From assembly GCA_954871525.1 (NCBI GenBank), contig OX940865.1, positions 20,940,420-21,004,419 on the forward strand: a stretch of DNA of 64,000 nt, read 5' to 3'. Position 1 is the stretch's first letter; every line of letters starts with the position of its first letter. Below, piece by piece: positions 22,501-35,254 of this stretch. The position numbers were made by a program, and so were the translations under genes. Under the pieces are notes generated by a model. That model did not search any database. It saw only the letters and a program-made list of their open reading frames with translations, and was not told the DNA's origin. Source of the DNA: Parietaria judaica. Taxonomy: Eukaryota > Streptophyta > Magnoliopsida > Rosales > Urticaceae.

Positions 22501-25500
22501 CTTGTCGCATTCTTCTGATGCAGAGGCTGCAATTTCTGCAGGCACGGAGCCACCGGAATTGATCCATTCTGTTAGCTGGTTCGAGAGAAGGCACGAGAAA
22601 GGAAGTAAAGTATCAGACCCTCTGTATACAGAGAGATTAACGAAAATGAATAGAAAAAGGAAATTTAAAACTGAGTACCAGAGGAGCGAACTGGTGTGAA
22701 GAGCGGGAAGAGAGAGCAACTGTTCTTGCTTCGTCATAGTACCCGGTTCTCAAACAGAAATATATCTGGTATATGATACAAACAGTTTTAGGGCAAAGAT
22801 AGATAACGGCTAAGTACAGAAGCTTCAACTAGAAATAGAACATTAACCTGCTGCCATGTGGTATCCACAGGTGGCTGCCTACGAATATCGCCTGCATCGA
22901 AATCTAGGACTCCATAATCCCTCAAACGAATCTACCGATAACAGACGATAATTAATTACTTATTTTGGTAAAAATAAATGAATTGATAACACAAGATATG
23001 AGATAAAAATCTTCACAAACTGAAAGAAATATATTAACAAACCCGGAGAAAGGCACGGATTCTGTGCATGTTTCCAACAACCCCACCGAGTGCCGCCTAC
23101 AACAAGAGCAAAAAGTTCATTGCCACAATGCGCTTTAAAAACCTTTTATATACATTAATGGTAAAACATGGAGCAGCCAAATTATAAGTAGATGTTCATT
23201 CAAACATCACAAGATCGATGCAAATATTTTCTACAGAAGATTTAAATTCCGCGGAACACGTATGACTTGATGTATACCTGGGCCGGGTGACTTTGAATAG
23301 TATCCATTATATATTTTTCATGTCCTCGTTCAAGGTGACGCCTTGCACCAATGATCATAGACATCTTTCTTGACAAGCTCCGTTGAGTAGTTGAGTCTTC
23401 ACTGGTCATAGCCTATACCATTTTGCAAATTACAAAAAAATAGGCTCAGACAATATCAAGCCAAAGAAATATATGCAGTCACTAGAACGGGAATTCAGCA
23501 TACAATCTGATGAATACAAAGTTGCCAAGCCTATTCACGGTTATACCTGAACAAGGTGCCATATCTTTTGTATGTTGACTGATTTTCCACCAGATGCATC
23601 CAGGCCTAAACTTTCATAAGCACTCTTAAGAGCTGTAGCGGGCTAGAGGCAGTAAAAGATAGTTGTTAGCTTTATCAAATATTCACAATTAAACTTACAC
23701 GGGATCAAAAGCGTGTTACATAATTTTGACAGGGAAAGTATACATGGTTTGGAAACAGAAGAAAAGGTATTGATGGATTTGCCAATCATGAGATCAATTG
23801 GACTGGTAAGAAGATCTGCCGTAAAAGCATGTTATTCTAACAAATTAACAATAGTTCAGGTGTCGTTCTCTTTATGTTGAAAAGGATTAAACATGTAGGA
23901 CACTTACTTTGAATGGTAAACCGTGTTCCCGAGCATTGTTAAGATTCTTTACTACTCCAGCATAAATGGTAGCCTTTTTCTCAATAACGGGCTTGTTAGC
24001 TACGGACACAAGCTCCATGTTTGACGCACCAGATGACACTTGAGGGCTAGAAATCACAGACGCTATCTGGCCAGAGCGGGAACCTCCATTGCTGCTAACT
24101 AGCATGTTAGTCCTTGGTAATGTGGAAATTCTACTTAAGCTCTGAAGGCTGTCACGTTTCTCCTTTTGCCAATCCTCCTATCGAACAATAAATATAATAA
24201 GGATAATAAGGATCCATTACTGATATTATATAATACCCTTTAAGTGTGAACAATTGTCAGCATTTTGGGACGAAATTATCAATTAAAATGTTCTGGATAA
24301 GCTTTACTGAAAATCTTTAATGCGATCAACACATTGTCCTGCATTGTACTAACCTCCAAGACTTTCAGCATATAATCATTGAAACTTTTCAGGTTATCCT
24401 TTTGAGCTTCTTGAACAGCTGAAACCATTGCCATTTCGTGGACCTGATTCATCAGTAAAATCAGTTACCATTCAAGCTCTATTCTATTCTATTCATTTAT
24501 CAAGTTAAGATGGATATTAATATTGTGAGTAAATTCAACCAAAGGAGAAACTCGTTATTTCATCCTAACTATATAGTCCACTAAGAACTGTGGAAGTGCA
24601 CAAACCCATGATAGTAACACATTGAAACTGTAAGAAAAAGAAAAGAAAACCCTTGTGGAAATGACACTTCCAACTCACATAATTATAGTAATTCAAGAAA
24701 TGAATTTCTTTTTTATTTTCGAATAATAGACGATGATCAAGTAATTACCTCACTTTGGTCCTAATATTTACGTTATAATCCCGAGTTAAGGATCTCGTAA
24801 CAGGTCTAGAACCAGTTAAACCCTTTCTCTCTATGGTGTCTGTCTACCCTAAATCCTAGAGAGAAACTAAGCCAAAATTTACACTTAGTGGGTCGGGCCA
24901 GACATACATAACTAAACCCTGAAGAAATTAAACATAAACATAAATAAATAACAAGACATAAATAAATCGTAGAGAAAGACACGTCCAAACCTACATAGAG
25001 AATATATTACCTGCTGCAGATACTCCTCCACAGTGGTTGCCTCGGCAGGGAAAACATCTTCAAAAGTCGTCTTCAAGAATACAAACGACAATGAACCAAA
25101 TTCCCAACTTAAAAACTACACTATGAATTCGCTCTCGAGACAAATGCAATAAATTTCCAAGAAAGGGGTGAAAATGATATTTACTTTCAATTCAAATGAC
25201 TTAAGATCGCGGGCAAGTTGCTCTGCATTTATACCCTCTCGTGCAAGAAGCCTGCAATCGCCACAATACGAGAACATATTTAATCATTCTAACACAAATA
25301 AAACTGTGAGGTACGTTCCGTTCAGTCTCTGTCTCCATAGCATGAATTGTTTAATAATTACGACGAAAACCCATGCAGTACCTCGTAGCAGCAATCGATT
25401 GAGATGGAGCCTCGGCTCGTAGCGTTTTCGCCTTGAGCTTCTTCGATAACGCTTCCAATTGATCTAAATTTCTCTGAAACAAAGAGAGATCTTATCTCAG

Positions 25501-25880
25501 CAAGAATCTCATTCTAATCATGAGAACGCTGATGGGAAACAACAGGACTTGTTTTTCTGACACCATTGAAACCGAATAACAAAGTAAAATCTCACTAATC
25601 GAACTCTCTAAGCTAATACTTCGACTTGTTCCACTTGCTTTTCGTTTCAGGATTCGCATTTCCCAAAACAAAAAGTTCGAATTCAAGCGCAAACTCCACT
25701 GATTCAAACAAAAAAAGCTACGAGCGAGGACATGGTGGTAAAATGTTGGCGCTTTATTCTGGGAGAAGTGAGAGAAACCTGGAGAGGCGGGAACTGAGCA
25801 GAGGGAGCAGCTTGCTCGAGGAGCTTGGTCGAAGAGTGAAGGAGATCGGTCCAGTTGCTCATGTCGCTGTCGCTCGCCAT
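19565..25880 (-). CDS. NUP93: Nuclear pore complex protein NUP93 (Nic96 family)
   Basis: Sixteen coding exons give 863 residues, the usual plant length: 25779-25880, 25382-25473, 25185-25251, 25011-25070, 24354-24443, 23908-24177, 23547-23642, 23278-23412, 23043-23096, 22848-22931, 22679-22765, 21995-22575, 21230-21551, 20817-20998, 20118-20409, 19565-19642. NUP93 is a scaffold nucleoporin of the pore inner ring. The N-terminus (MASDSDMSNWTDLLHSST) and the following helices resemble the assembly-sensor region; a Ser/Gly-rich linker is in exon 6. The rest is the alpha-helical Nic96 domain, with LTEWINSGG, VLQ-type helices and the diagnostic PLDPRAPNTVADVFQNLSPH near the end. The protein ends NWPRDLYEKVARSL. 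It diverges from the MAM33-type gene. Introns hold small hAT-like repeats only. Confidence 0.95.
24770..24920. repeat. Dispersed repeat in NUP93 intron 4 (copy 1 of 3)
   Basis: CCGAGTTAAGGATCTCGTAA, GGTGTCTGTCTACCCTAAAT, CTAGAGAGAAACTAAGCC and TAGTGGGTCGGGCCAG occur here and again, in order, at 54640-54800. A shorter related tract lies at 59040-59150. Class unknown. Confidence 0.55.
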
Positions 25881-26254
25881 GGCTATGGAGCTTGAGCTTC
25901 AGAGAGAGGGGGAAAATGGAGGGTTTATGTGAATTTCAATTATTCATCTAAAGCCCTAACATTTTAAACGAATATCAGCTTTCAAATATTTGCGGCAAAA
26001 ATACTTACATGTTATGAAAGTATGATTTTCATTTTTACTTTTCTAATAACAAAATCCTTAACCTTACAAATTTCGGTAAATTAACTCTATGGTTAACGGA
26101 TTTAAATAAAACATTTGTTTTGTTGATTGCAAAAATACTGACACACTTAGTATGAAATTAAGTACTTATACCAAAAACATCTTGACTAATAAAAGCCAGG
26201 TCTCAGACATTTACGATTTAGTGAATAATGAAGAAAAATCAGTGAGGTGTTCCA
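25881..26254. promoter_or_regulatory. Shared bidirectional spacer of NUP93 and MAM33-type gene
   Basis: Only 374 bp separate the two divergent start codons, so both promoters and both leaders must lie here. No strong TATA box was seen on either strand. The NUP93-proximal 60 bp are CT/GA-rich. Confidence 0.55.
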
Positions 26255-28171
26255 ATGAATCGACTGAGCCCGTTACTAGGGAAGGCTCAGAAAGCGCTTC
26301 AAGATCTCAACTTCCTTCAGATTTTGCGCTCCGAGATTGCCCACGAGCTCTCTTCGAATCCCTATCAGGTTCTCCCTCTCTCTCTCTTCAATTTTTTGCT
26401 TCGTAGACTTCTTCGGTTTCTGGGTTTTCTTGTATTTACTATTGGGTCTTCAAAAGAAATGAGCTTGGTTGAATATGGTGGTCGATTGTTCATCGAATTC
26501 AGCGTTCTGTAGAAGGAGAAAATGGCAATGCATTATGTTGGCATTCCGAGAGGCGCTCGTTAAGGCAACCCGAAAGGCGTGCTCAGACAGACGCCCCGAA
26601 AACTGCGTCTAAGACGCTGTTTAACTACCGTTTAAAGGGGTCGGTGAACTTTTTTTGTTTTGTATTTTTGTCATGAATGCCCGAAATCCAGTATTCGTGA
26701 GCGAATCAACGGGTGAAGGAAGGAGCTTTGATCGAGCTTTGATCGGGTATTTGTTCTTCGGATCAATGATCCTAGTTCGGTCACGTTTTCTCTAACAGCC
26801 GCCGCATCAGTAAGCCTCTAAGAATTGTAGATGGTCATGGACTATAGAGGGAGAGATAATACAAAGTTGTATGTGTGATCCTTGCTCTTTGAAAGAAAAA
26901 TTAAAGTAAAATACACACAGACGCGATCCATATCCCCCTTCGAATTCGAAGCAAAACTAAAAGGAAAAAGTAATATTAAACTAAATAAACTCTGCTGTTT
27001 CGGTTTTCAAATTCTTCAATCCTAAGCATTACTATTTTGCAGGGCGTCGAAAGCAGACCTTTGGGAGATTTCACGGTGGATTGGGACTCGTCGGAGTCCC
27101 GAGATGTCGTTCTTCGGAGCAAACGTGAAACTGGTGAAGAGGTTGTCGTGTCGGCATTGTTGGGTCCCTTGCCTTTTGAGCGGGAAACGGAAGGCGTTCT
27201 TCCAAGGGATGTGCTGATGAAGGTGTGCCTGAAGAAGCCTGGCTTGAGATCTATGTTGCAATTTGATTGCGAAGTTTATCAGAAAGGCAAGGACGGATCG
27301 GATTTCGGCATCTATAATGCGTGCTATCTTCAGTCGCCGACGGCTCTTGGGAAATCAACCTATAGGGGACCAGTATTCAGGTAAAATTTATGGTGACATA
27401 TTGATTCTGGTTCGATAATATATGTTTTCTTTGGTTGATACTTGTACTTGAGTCCGACTTTGATCTCACTAGGATCTTCCTCGGTAAGAACAAATGAAAA
27501 TGCATAATTAGCTTTTAAATTATTTTTAAATCTTATGTCAGCTTTGTTTTCTTCAACTTCAACCCGTGATCGGAGTAAGTAAAATCTAAAACGACTTTAA
27601 AAACCAAAAAATCGAAGATCATATACAATACATTAATCACTATCTCCAATTCCACTCTACTACATACTTGTTTTGAATCATATATTCTTCCGATTACTTT
27701 GTTGCGTCATTGTGGTACTGATATGTTGGCACTAATTGCGTATCGGACAAGGGAAATGCACGGGATTATTATCTATTTATGTCCTTATGTTATATTATAT
27801 TTAAGTAAGGGGGTAATAAGGGAAAAATCTTTGGTCTTATTCTCGAACGAACGGTCTTTTGGAATTTTTGTTGATTTCAATAAAGTTCCCACTTCCCAGT
27901 AACCATCGTCTCAGTGATTATCGATTGACTTACATTTTACTGCTTCCGTTTTACTTTATATTTGTTACCGGTTCGTCTATCTTCTTTGCGTTTGAGGTGT
28001 TGCAGTAATTTGGACCCTGAGCTAAAAGATGCACTGAAGGACTACCTAGTTGCCAAGGGCATTGGAGAGCACTTCACTAACTTCCTTCTCCTTCACTTGC
28101 ACAAGAAGGAGCAAAGTCAATACGTTGACTGGCTAAAGCAGCTCGAATCCTCGGCCACAAAATACGAGTGA
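26255..28171 (+). CDS. MAM33/p32 (mitochondrial glycoprotein) family protein
   Basis: Three exons, 26255-26368, 27043-27380 and 28006-28171, give 205 residues; junctions are GT..AG and frames join (SNLDPELK across intron 2). The family forms acidic doughnut-shaped trimers, generally in the mitochondrial matrix, with roles in oxidative phosphorylation or RNA-related assembly. Motifs seen: FTVDWDSSESRDVVL, PFERETEGVLPRDVLMKVCL, LQFDCEVYQKG, YRGPVFSNLDPELKDALK and a C-terminal helix EHFTNFLLLHLHKKEQSQYVDWL. The N-terminus (MNRLSPLLGKAQKALQDLNF) is short for a transit peptide; a more basic, Ser-rich presequence is not visible. Either an upstream exon is missed or the copy is not classically targeted. 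Intron 1 contains a GC-richer insert at about 26535-26645. Confidence 0.88.
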
Positions 28172-29351
28172 TTGGGAATTCTCACCGCCATGTAAGAAAT
28201 TATTTATCAGATATTTCATCATTCGTAAAACACGGGATTTATTACATGCAAATTTGCGTGATGGTCACGTGGAGGTTGAGAGGGATCACAAGAGAGGTTT
28301 ATAAAAGGCTAATTTTAAACTGAGTTTATCATCGAAAATATTTCGAGTTTTTCTTTTCTGCTATTTTCTTCCTTTGAAATTTACTTTAGTTGCAAAGGAC
28401 TTTGCCGTTACGATTGAGAATTGAGACATAAGATGGCAACGAACATGAGATAAATCGACGCAATTTTTTTTACGTGGAAACTCAATTCGATAAGTGGTAA
28501 ATTACTGATCTAAGAGAAGTGTTACAAAAATTTAATGAGTAGTGGACTTAGGCCCTCGGTTTTCGCGGTAAATGCCAGAAAATCTCTCCTAAAATTTGGG
28601 GGCATAAATGGTCTATTTTTGTATGTCAACTGAATTAAAGTCTTTGACGGATACCGCATTTTTCATTTGCGTGATTTCTAAAGCGATAATCGCATATAAT
28701 TTATAAAACCGAAGATGATATATAGTAAAAATTTGCAACTAGAGAGCGGGTCTCAACAAGAATACTTATTTGCGTCATATTAACTCCAATAAATTGTGAT
28801 TAATAGTTTAGGACACTTACCTTAAAGATATAATCAGGAGATTAATATATTTGCATTTATATAATGAATTTTTTATTCACTATTGTCACTCTATTCTTGG
28901 AAAAATAATTACAATTATATGAGATTCTTATACAGAGTTTGTAATTTAAAAAAAAAAATTAATGTGGTACATTATCAGTGTGTCGTGTGTGTGACATTAT
29001 CATCCACGCTTGTTACATAGTAACAATGATATTGATAAAAAAGATATATATATATATATATCGAAGATTAAGTAATAAATTATTGAAATTATATTTATAC
29101 TCACAACATGTATCCCACTTCGTCCCCAACAAAAATGTATCCCCTTTCCTCATCATTTATATATAAAACATGGCATAAATTTCATGGAAATTTCATGACA
29201 ATAAATTAAGTAGGGTTTGGTGTAAGTCATGGACCAAATTAATATATAATATTTTTGTATTATTAATTAGGAGTTAGGACACCTATATATATAATAGAAG
29301 CACAAAAGCGGTAATTCGACTCTATGAAATCCAACCACATCACAAATTGAG

Positions 29352-29390
<39 letters not shown>

Positions 29391-29907
29391 GTAAGTGGGA
29401 AAAATGGTGAAGAAAAAGAAATTTAAAATATTGAGAGAAATATGTATAAATTAAAAATATTACTATGTGTACATTTACTTTTGTCAAAGTATAACCAATT
29501 ATAGCAAGCTGTAAAGAATGGTGTGACATGAATCCACGAATGTCCCATTACTGAAAATTCCATTGCCATGAAAAGAAAATTAATTAATTTAGACATTTTA
29601 GATTAGAAGCTATATAACATTGGTCCCAATTTAACTATGTGTTTTATTTAATTTTTTCGTTTTTATAAACAAACATTTAGCCTTCTTCATAAATGTACGA
29701 TGCACAATTGTACTAAATTCACGTAATTAGGAAGAGAACCTAAAAAGAAAAGAAAAAAAAAAGTGGTGGAAATCTTCGTAAAGCAATGCATAATTGTCAG
29801 TTGTCAATTTATTATACAACAATTTCATGAAAAGAGACTTTTATCTTTGACATTTAAATATACGTGGGTAAGAATAGTCATGAATGTACTATCAATACGT
29901 TTGTCAT
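28172..29907. other. Gene-less AT-rich spacer
   Basis: Starts with the 3' UTR of the MAM33-type gene. It holds (TA)n runs near 29045-29060 and 29358-29386. No coding region or TIR element was recognised. Confidence 0.5.
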
Positions 29908-29916
29908 TTTATTTAT

Positions 29917-30709
29917 GGGTTAATTGCGTCAATAATGCATAATCTTTGGTCAAGAAGGGTTTTAGGTCCCCAACTTTTTAAAGTGTGGGCAAAAATACAC
30001 AACTTTTGTTAAATGTAAAATAAGTTGGTCCTTCCGTTAGGGATGTTAATTATGCTGATGTGGCATCGTTAAACTGCCAAATGGACTGTCAACTTGTAAT
30101 ATTAATTGTATAATTTAATTAATAAGAATAAATTAAATCATATTTTAATTATGATTAAAAAAATTAATACTTTAAATTAAATAAATAATTTTTACTCCCC
30201 CCTAAAATCTAACAGGCTCTTCGTCAAACATGAATAATTTTTTTGAAAAACGACGGATTATTAAACATGACAAAATTTGCAAAGATTACGCAACGACAGT
30301 TTATTAGAAACAACTAGAATTTTGAAAAAACGACCGATTATTAAAAACAACTGTAATTTAAAAAATGACGTAGTAAAGATGTGAATAATATTGAAGCACG
30401 AGTTCAAAAAAAAAGAATTACGCGTTAAATAAGTATTGCTCGTTAATTTAAAGTTTTAATTTATTTTTTGAATCATAATTAAAATATTTAAATTTATTCT
30501 TATTTATTAGGTTATGTAATTAATATTACAAATTGATAATCCATTTGGCAGTTTAACGATGCCACATCAGCATAAGTTAACATCCCTAACGAAAGGACCA
30601 ACGGATTTTACATTCAACAAACGTTGTGTATTTTTTCCCACACTTTGAAAGGTTGGGGACCTAAAACCCCTCTTGACCAAAGGTTGTGCATTATTGCCGC
30701 AATTAACCA
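29917..30709. mobile_element. Mutator-like TIR element (MULE-MITE) A
   Basis: A 793-bp element with inverted arms of about 190 bp. The left arm runs GGGTTAATTGCGTCAATAAT..., CTTTGGTCAAGAAGGG, CCAACTTTTTAAAGTGTGGG, GATGTGGCATCGTTAAACTG. The right arm is the complement, ending TTGCCGCAATTAACCA. It is flanked by an exact 9-bp duplication TTTATTTAT at 29908-29916 and 30710-30718. Long TIRs with 9-bp duplications are the Mutator signature. The AT-rich core has no transposase. Confidence 0.85.
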
Positions 30710-30718
30710 TTTATTTAT

Positions 30719-33567
30719 CAGATTTTGAAGGTTTGTTAAGTTGTCTTGTCACTGGTCAAACAAAATAATAAGAAGAAAAGTATTCTTTCAAGCTCTCTTT
30801 TTTATTATTTATTGTGTATTTGGATTTTAAAACCCGTGAGCAACTCTTTTTTAGAGGTTAGCCGGGTTAAATTGTTCAACCTCTAATCTGGTTTACAAGA
30901 GTCTGAGTTTATACCAAAATTTACCCGAGAAAATTCTAACATTTCAACGTTATCAATCTCGCAAACCCAAAAAGGGTATTACTAGTTTACGAAAATCTCA
31001 TTGGTATATGTCAACCATTTTTTCATACACCCGTAAATTGGATTGGCACAATTAATTATCGGTTCTACAATTTAAAAATTCATTAGTATACCCGTACACC
31101 CCTCACATCACTCATAAAAGTGGGTGATTTTCGGTAAATGGCTCTTAATTCCCTTACTTATTACATATTTATTTAATATATATTTTGATCAAATTACTTG
31201 TTTTTTCGATTTCATACTGAAAACACGTTATTGAATCGACATTTAGGTGATTTGTTAACATATCCCAGTCACACATTTCTCCTATTACTTTTTCAAAGGG
31301 AAAAAAGTGTGTATATATATATAACTTTATATATTAGTCTCTAAACCAAAATGCCTTAACAATTTACTAATATATACATAGAAAAGTGCCAAGTAATAGA
31401 CTCTTTCTGATTTTATCAATTTGTGTAAACTTAAGATATGTTTTTTTTTTAATCTTTGGACTTGGTGCTTAATAACAGGTCATAAGTATTAAGTATGAAT
31501 GAGCACTTTATTAATAATACCATTACAATTATTGAATTATATTTATGAGTCTTCACTTGGAACTGATTTAATAATATCGGACTTTTTTTATCCTTTTAAC
31601 TTTCAAGATGCAAGATATACTTCTCCCAATCTAAGAAATGGCTTAATATATATATATATAAAAAATACCGAAATAAAAAAATATATATAATAATTTGGAT
31701 TTTTTTTATGGCTAATTTTACTTGTTTCCCCTAAAGAATTTGGGAAGATAGAAGAAGACGGCAGCCGCGGCGATACTCAACGGTAAGAGCTAGAGAAAAA
31801 GAATATAGAGATGGGAAAAAACGCAAAAAGTACCGTATAATATTTATTTAGAGTCTACTTATTTAAAAAAAATCCAATTAAAATATTTTTATTTTTTAAT
31901 AATCAAGAGCTCAAATTTATTAAGGATCAAGATCTAACAACTTAACCACTTCTTAAAATGCAATTAAGATATGCTAGTAATTGATTACTTTTTTTTTCGT
32001 GCAGTTCTAGTAAATGTTTATTTCTTTCGAAGGTGATACATCATACAATAGTAAAATCAATAATTTAAGGTTGACTAGTGAGACTTATGTTTGTGTTAAA
32101 AAAATAAATAAAAAAATCTTTAAAGTGATCTCGTTGTTTGACATTGCGGATCTTGTAACTGTCAATTACTAGGGGCCACTATACCTACCCGAAATTTTGG
32201 GCCACAATCGGTGTCTATCTTTTTCGGTTTTTATTTCGAAACTGATTCCCGGTTTCGTGAAAATCAATATCGGATTTTCTTAACTAAAATTCAACTTGTT
32301 ATACCGGTTTTTGTTAAAAGAATAAATAAAATATATTTAACTTTAATCAACCAAATAATATTCAAATTAAATAATACTCGATAAATTAATAATTTTATCC
32401 CGTCTCGATTTAAAATAATTATATAAAATTGACACTGGATGAATTAATGATATAATATAATAAAAATTAAGCTAAATTTATTTAATCAAACTATATTATA
32501 GTCTCTCCATAACCAACCCATTTTGTTGCATAGAGGACTGAGTTTCACATGCGGACAGTAATTCTTCAATTCATTCCTAAAAAAAAAATCATTCCAACAA
32601 ATATTAAAAATTTATCATGTTTGGTGGGATTCAACGATCAAATGTTATTTATTAATCTCTGTAAAAGAACAATAATTAATTATTTATCCCTTCACCACGC
32701 TCTTTGGTCGACACTAATTAAGTAAAGGCCAGAGGTATACTTTGATTTAATTGTCCTCCTTGTAATCAAATTTTGAACTTTATATTCAATGGGGCCATTT
32801 ATTAGTAATAATTTTAGGCTGCTATGTAATATATTATTAATAATTGCTAATGAATAAATTATCTGAATTAATGTTTTGTATGGTGTGTCTTTGTCCTTCT
32901 TGGTACCAGTGTTTTAAGAAACCCGATAACCTGCTATTTTTCAAAGGTCGATGACAGAAACCCGATGAAATTTTAAATAAACTTTTGACAGACTATTTTG
33001 TAAGCAGCAAATTACAAAGTATTTTAGTGTTTAATTAAATTAAAAATATTATAATAAATATTTTTAAATATTATTATTTTACAAAATTATCACATTGATC
33101 CTTAAAGTATAATCTTTCTCGATTTTAAAATCTAACAAAATCCCCGCGTCATTATATCCGTATTGGAACCTTGGGCCGCATTCGATTTTCGGCTCAAACA
33201 TTGCTTGGTTTTGTACAAGTGCTGTAAAAGTGTGTAACCACAACAAAAAGTTTTTTTCTTTTTCTTTCTTTTATTTTTAAAGTTAAATTCTTTGCCATAT
33301 TTAAGTGATTTAAATATTACCCATTATTGGATATGGCATTATATAGTATATACAGATATATACATTATATATTATATATAATATGGACTAACTATCGGCA
33401 TATTATACTATAGATAAAGGGTGGCTAATACATTTCTAGAGAATCTTTTCTCCAATGGTGGTCGGGAAGTGGGTCATGAGCACCGCCGGCGGCGGCGGAT
33501 CTATAAATGCTCTCTCTTTTTGCCAAGTGGGGTTTCTACTAGATCGCCTATAATTAGCATTCTATTA
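30719..33567. other. Gene-less AT-rich spacer
   Basis: No supportable gene. A short GC-rich patch at about 31741-31795 (GAAGACGGCAGCCGCGGCGA) stands out but has no frame context. At 32170-32280 and 32920-33000 there are decayed GGTTTCG/CCCGATAA-rich tracts of the kind seen in hAT remnants. Confidence 0.45.
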
Positions 33568-33848
33568 TTTATTTATGGGTTAACGGCAGCATAAGTCCTC
33601 AACCTTAGGCCAACTGAGGCGGCATAGCCTCAACTCTATTTAATAGCGGTATATATAGCTAAAGTTAAATTATGTCCATTTTTTACTAGCGGATGTTAAC
33701 CAACTTTGACATGGCGAGCTTCTCTTCCACGTGGGTACGACGTTATCATCCACGTAAGCTACTCTCTGCCACATCATCCATCTAGGTCATCAATCCCCTC
33801 TATCTGCATCATAGTTACGTTACCTCAGATGGGTGATATGGCAGAGCA

Positions 33849-35052
33849 TAGGGGTGAGCATGGGTTGGGTTGGGCCACCCCGATGCTTTTCACGGACCCG
33901 ACCCGATCACTTCGGTTCCAAAAAAAAAATGATCCGTCCAACTAAAAAATAGGGTGGGGTTGGTTTGGGTCGCTGGTCCGATTAATTAAAATTTAATCTT
34001 ATATAACAAAAAAAAATGCATCAATGTAACTCAAAAATCAAGTAAAAATACCCCAAACATATTTAATCAAGCAAACATACACTAAACAATGTAAAACATG
34101 AAAATTATATATTGAACGGTCTTTGAATGTAAATAAAACTGATAATGAGACATTTAAAAGACTAAACATTGCAGTACTTGAATAAAAATTAATATGAAAT
34201 ATATATTAATTATATTGGTCGGGTCGGAGACCCCGACCGACCCGACCCAAGATTTTGGACACGACACGACCTGAATAATAGTCGAGTCCAGCCCGATCCG
34301 ACCCAATTTTGAGCGGGTTAGAGTGGGCGGGTTAGATTGAGGTTGGGTCTCTAATAGGGGTGAAACCGGGTCGGGTACCTGGTTTTTTTGAAGTACCCGG
34401 TACCCGGACCCGGTTTCCGGGTAGTTGAAATTTACTACCCGGTACCCGGTACCCGAAATCCGGGTACCCGAATTTTCGGGTAGTTGAAAATTGGTACCCG
34501 GTTTTAGTACCCGGTACCCGGTTTGGAAACCAAGTTCGGATTTTCAACCGGATCCGTTTTATTTTTTTTAATAGAAAAACTAAATTATCTCAAAATAAAC
34601 ATTACACATGTCTCGTACATAAAAAAAAAACATGCATCCATTGACTAAAATTTAAAATGCATTAAAAAAAATATGATAAAGCACTTCGAGTTCCTCCAGC
34701 TTTCCATCATAATTTCACCGTCCGCGCATCAAAAATTAAAAAAATATTTTAATGAAACCCTAAAATGACAAATGAAAATGAGAGATGAGTGTCGAGCCGT
34801 AACCCTAAATTACTGTTTTAAAAATTAAATAAACCGGGTATTAAACCGGGTACCCGATTTTTAAGATTTCACTACCCGGTACCCGAACCCGGTTTTAAAC
34901 CGGGTACCGGGTAGCCGGATCCGAATTCCGGATTCGGATTCGGGTTTTAAATTCGGATAGGGATTCGGATTCGGGTTTTTATCCGGTTTTCGGGTTTTAT
35001 TTGCACCCCTAGTCTCTAACGAATTGGGTTGGGTCTAAAATGCTCACCCCTA
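33849..35052. mobile_element. hAT element nested in element B
   Basis: Starts TAGGGGTGAGCATGGGTTGG and ends AAAATGCTCACCCCTA, an inverted pair of about 14 bp. It is flanked by 8-bp direct repeats GCAGAGCA (33841-33848) and GCAGAGAA (35053-35060), matching at 7 of 8. Subterminal GGTCGGGTCGG/CCCGACCCGA words are typical of plant hAT elements. It is about 540 bp without its own insert. No transposase. Confidence 0.85.
34355..35011. mobile_element. Second hAT element nested inside the first
   Basis: A 657-bp element that starts TAGGGGTGAAACCGGGTCGG and ends TTTTATTTGCACCCCTA, with an exact 8-bp duplication GTCTCTAA at 34347-34354 and 35012-35019. Both subterminal regions are packed with GGTACCCGG/ACCCGGTACC words, more than twenty in total, candidate transposase-binding repeats. 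No ORF of transposase. Confidence 0.9.
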
Positions 35053-35254
35053 GCAGAGAATCACTGTCGTGGATGATGACGTGGCACCCACATGGAAAAG
35101 AAACTCGCCACGTCAAAGTTGGTTAACAACCGTTAGTAAAAAATGAACCTATTTTAATTTTTGGTAAATATACCGCTATTAAACTGAGTGGAGGCTATGC
35201 TGCCCCAGTTGGCCTAAGATTGAGGACTTATGTCACAATTAACCCTTTATTTAT

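Larger units (their letters stand above)
33577..35245. mobile_element. Mutator-like TIR element B, interrupted by nested hAT elements
   Basis: Arms of about 190-200 bp. The left arm reads GGGTTAACGGCAGCATAAGT, GGCCAACTGAGGCGGCATAG, TTAATAGCGGTATA, GTTAACCAACTTTGACATGG. The right arm is its complement, ending GACTTATGTCACAATTAACCC. It is flanked by an exact 9-bp duplication TTTATTTAT at 33568-33576 and 35246-35254. Without the nested insert the element is about 457 bp. TIR words match the element at 60164-60537, so they are one family. No transposase. Confidence 0.9.
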
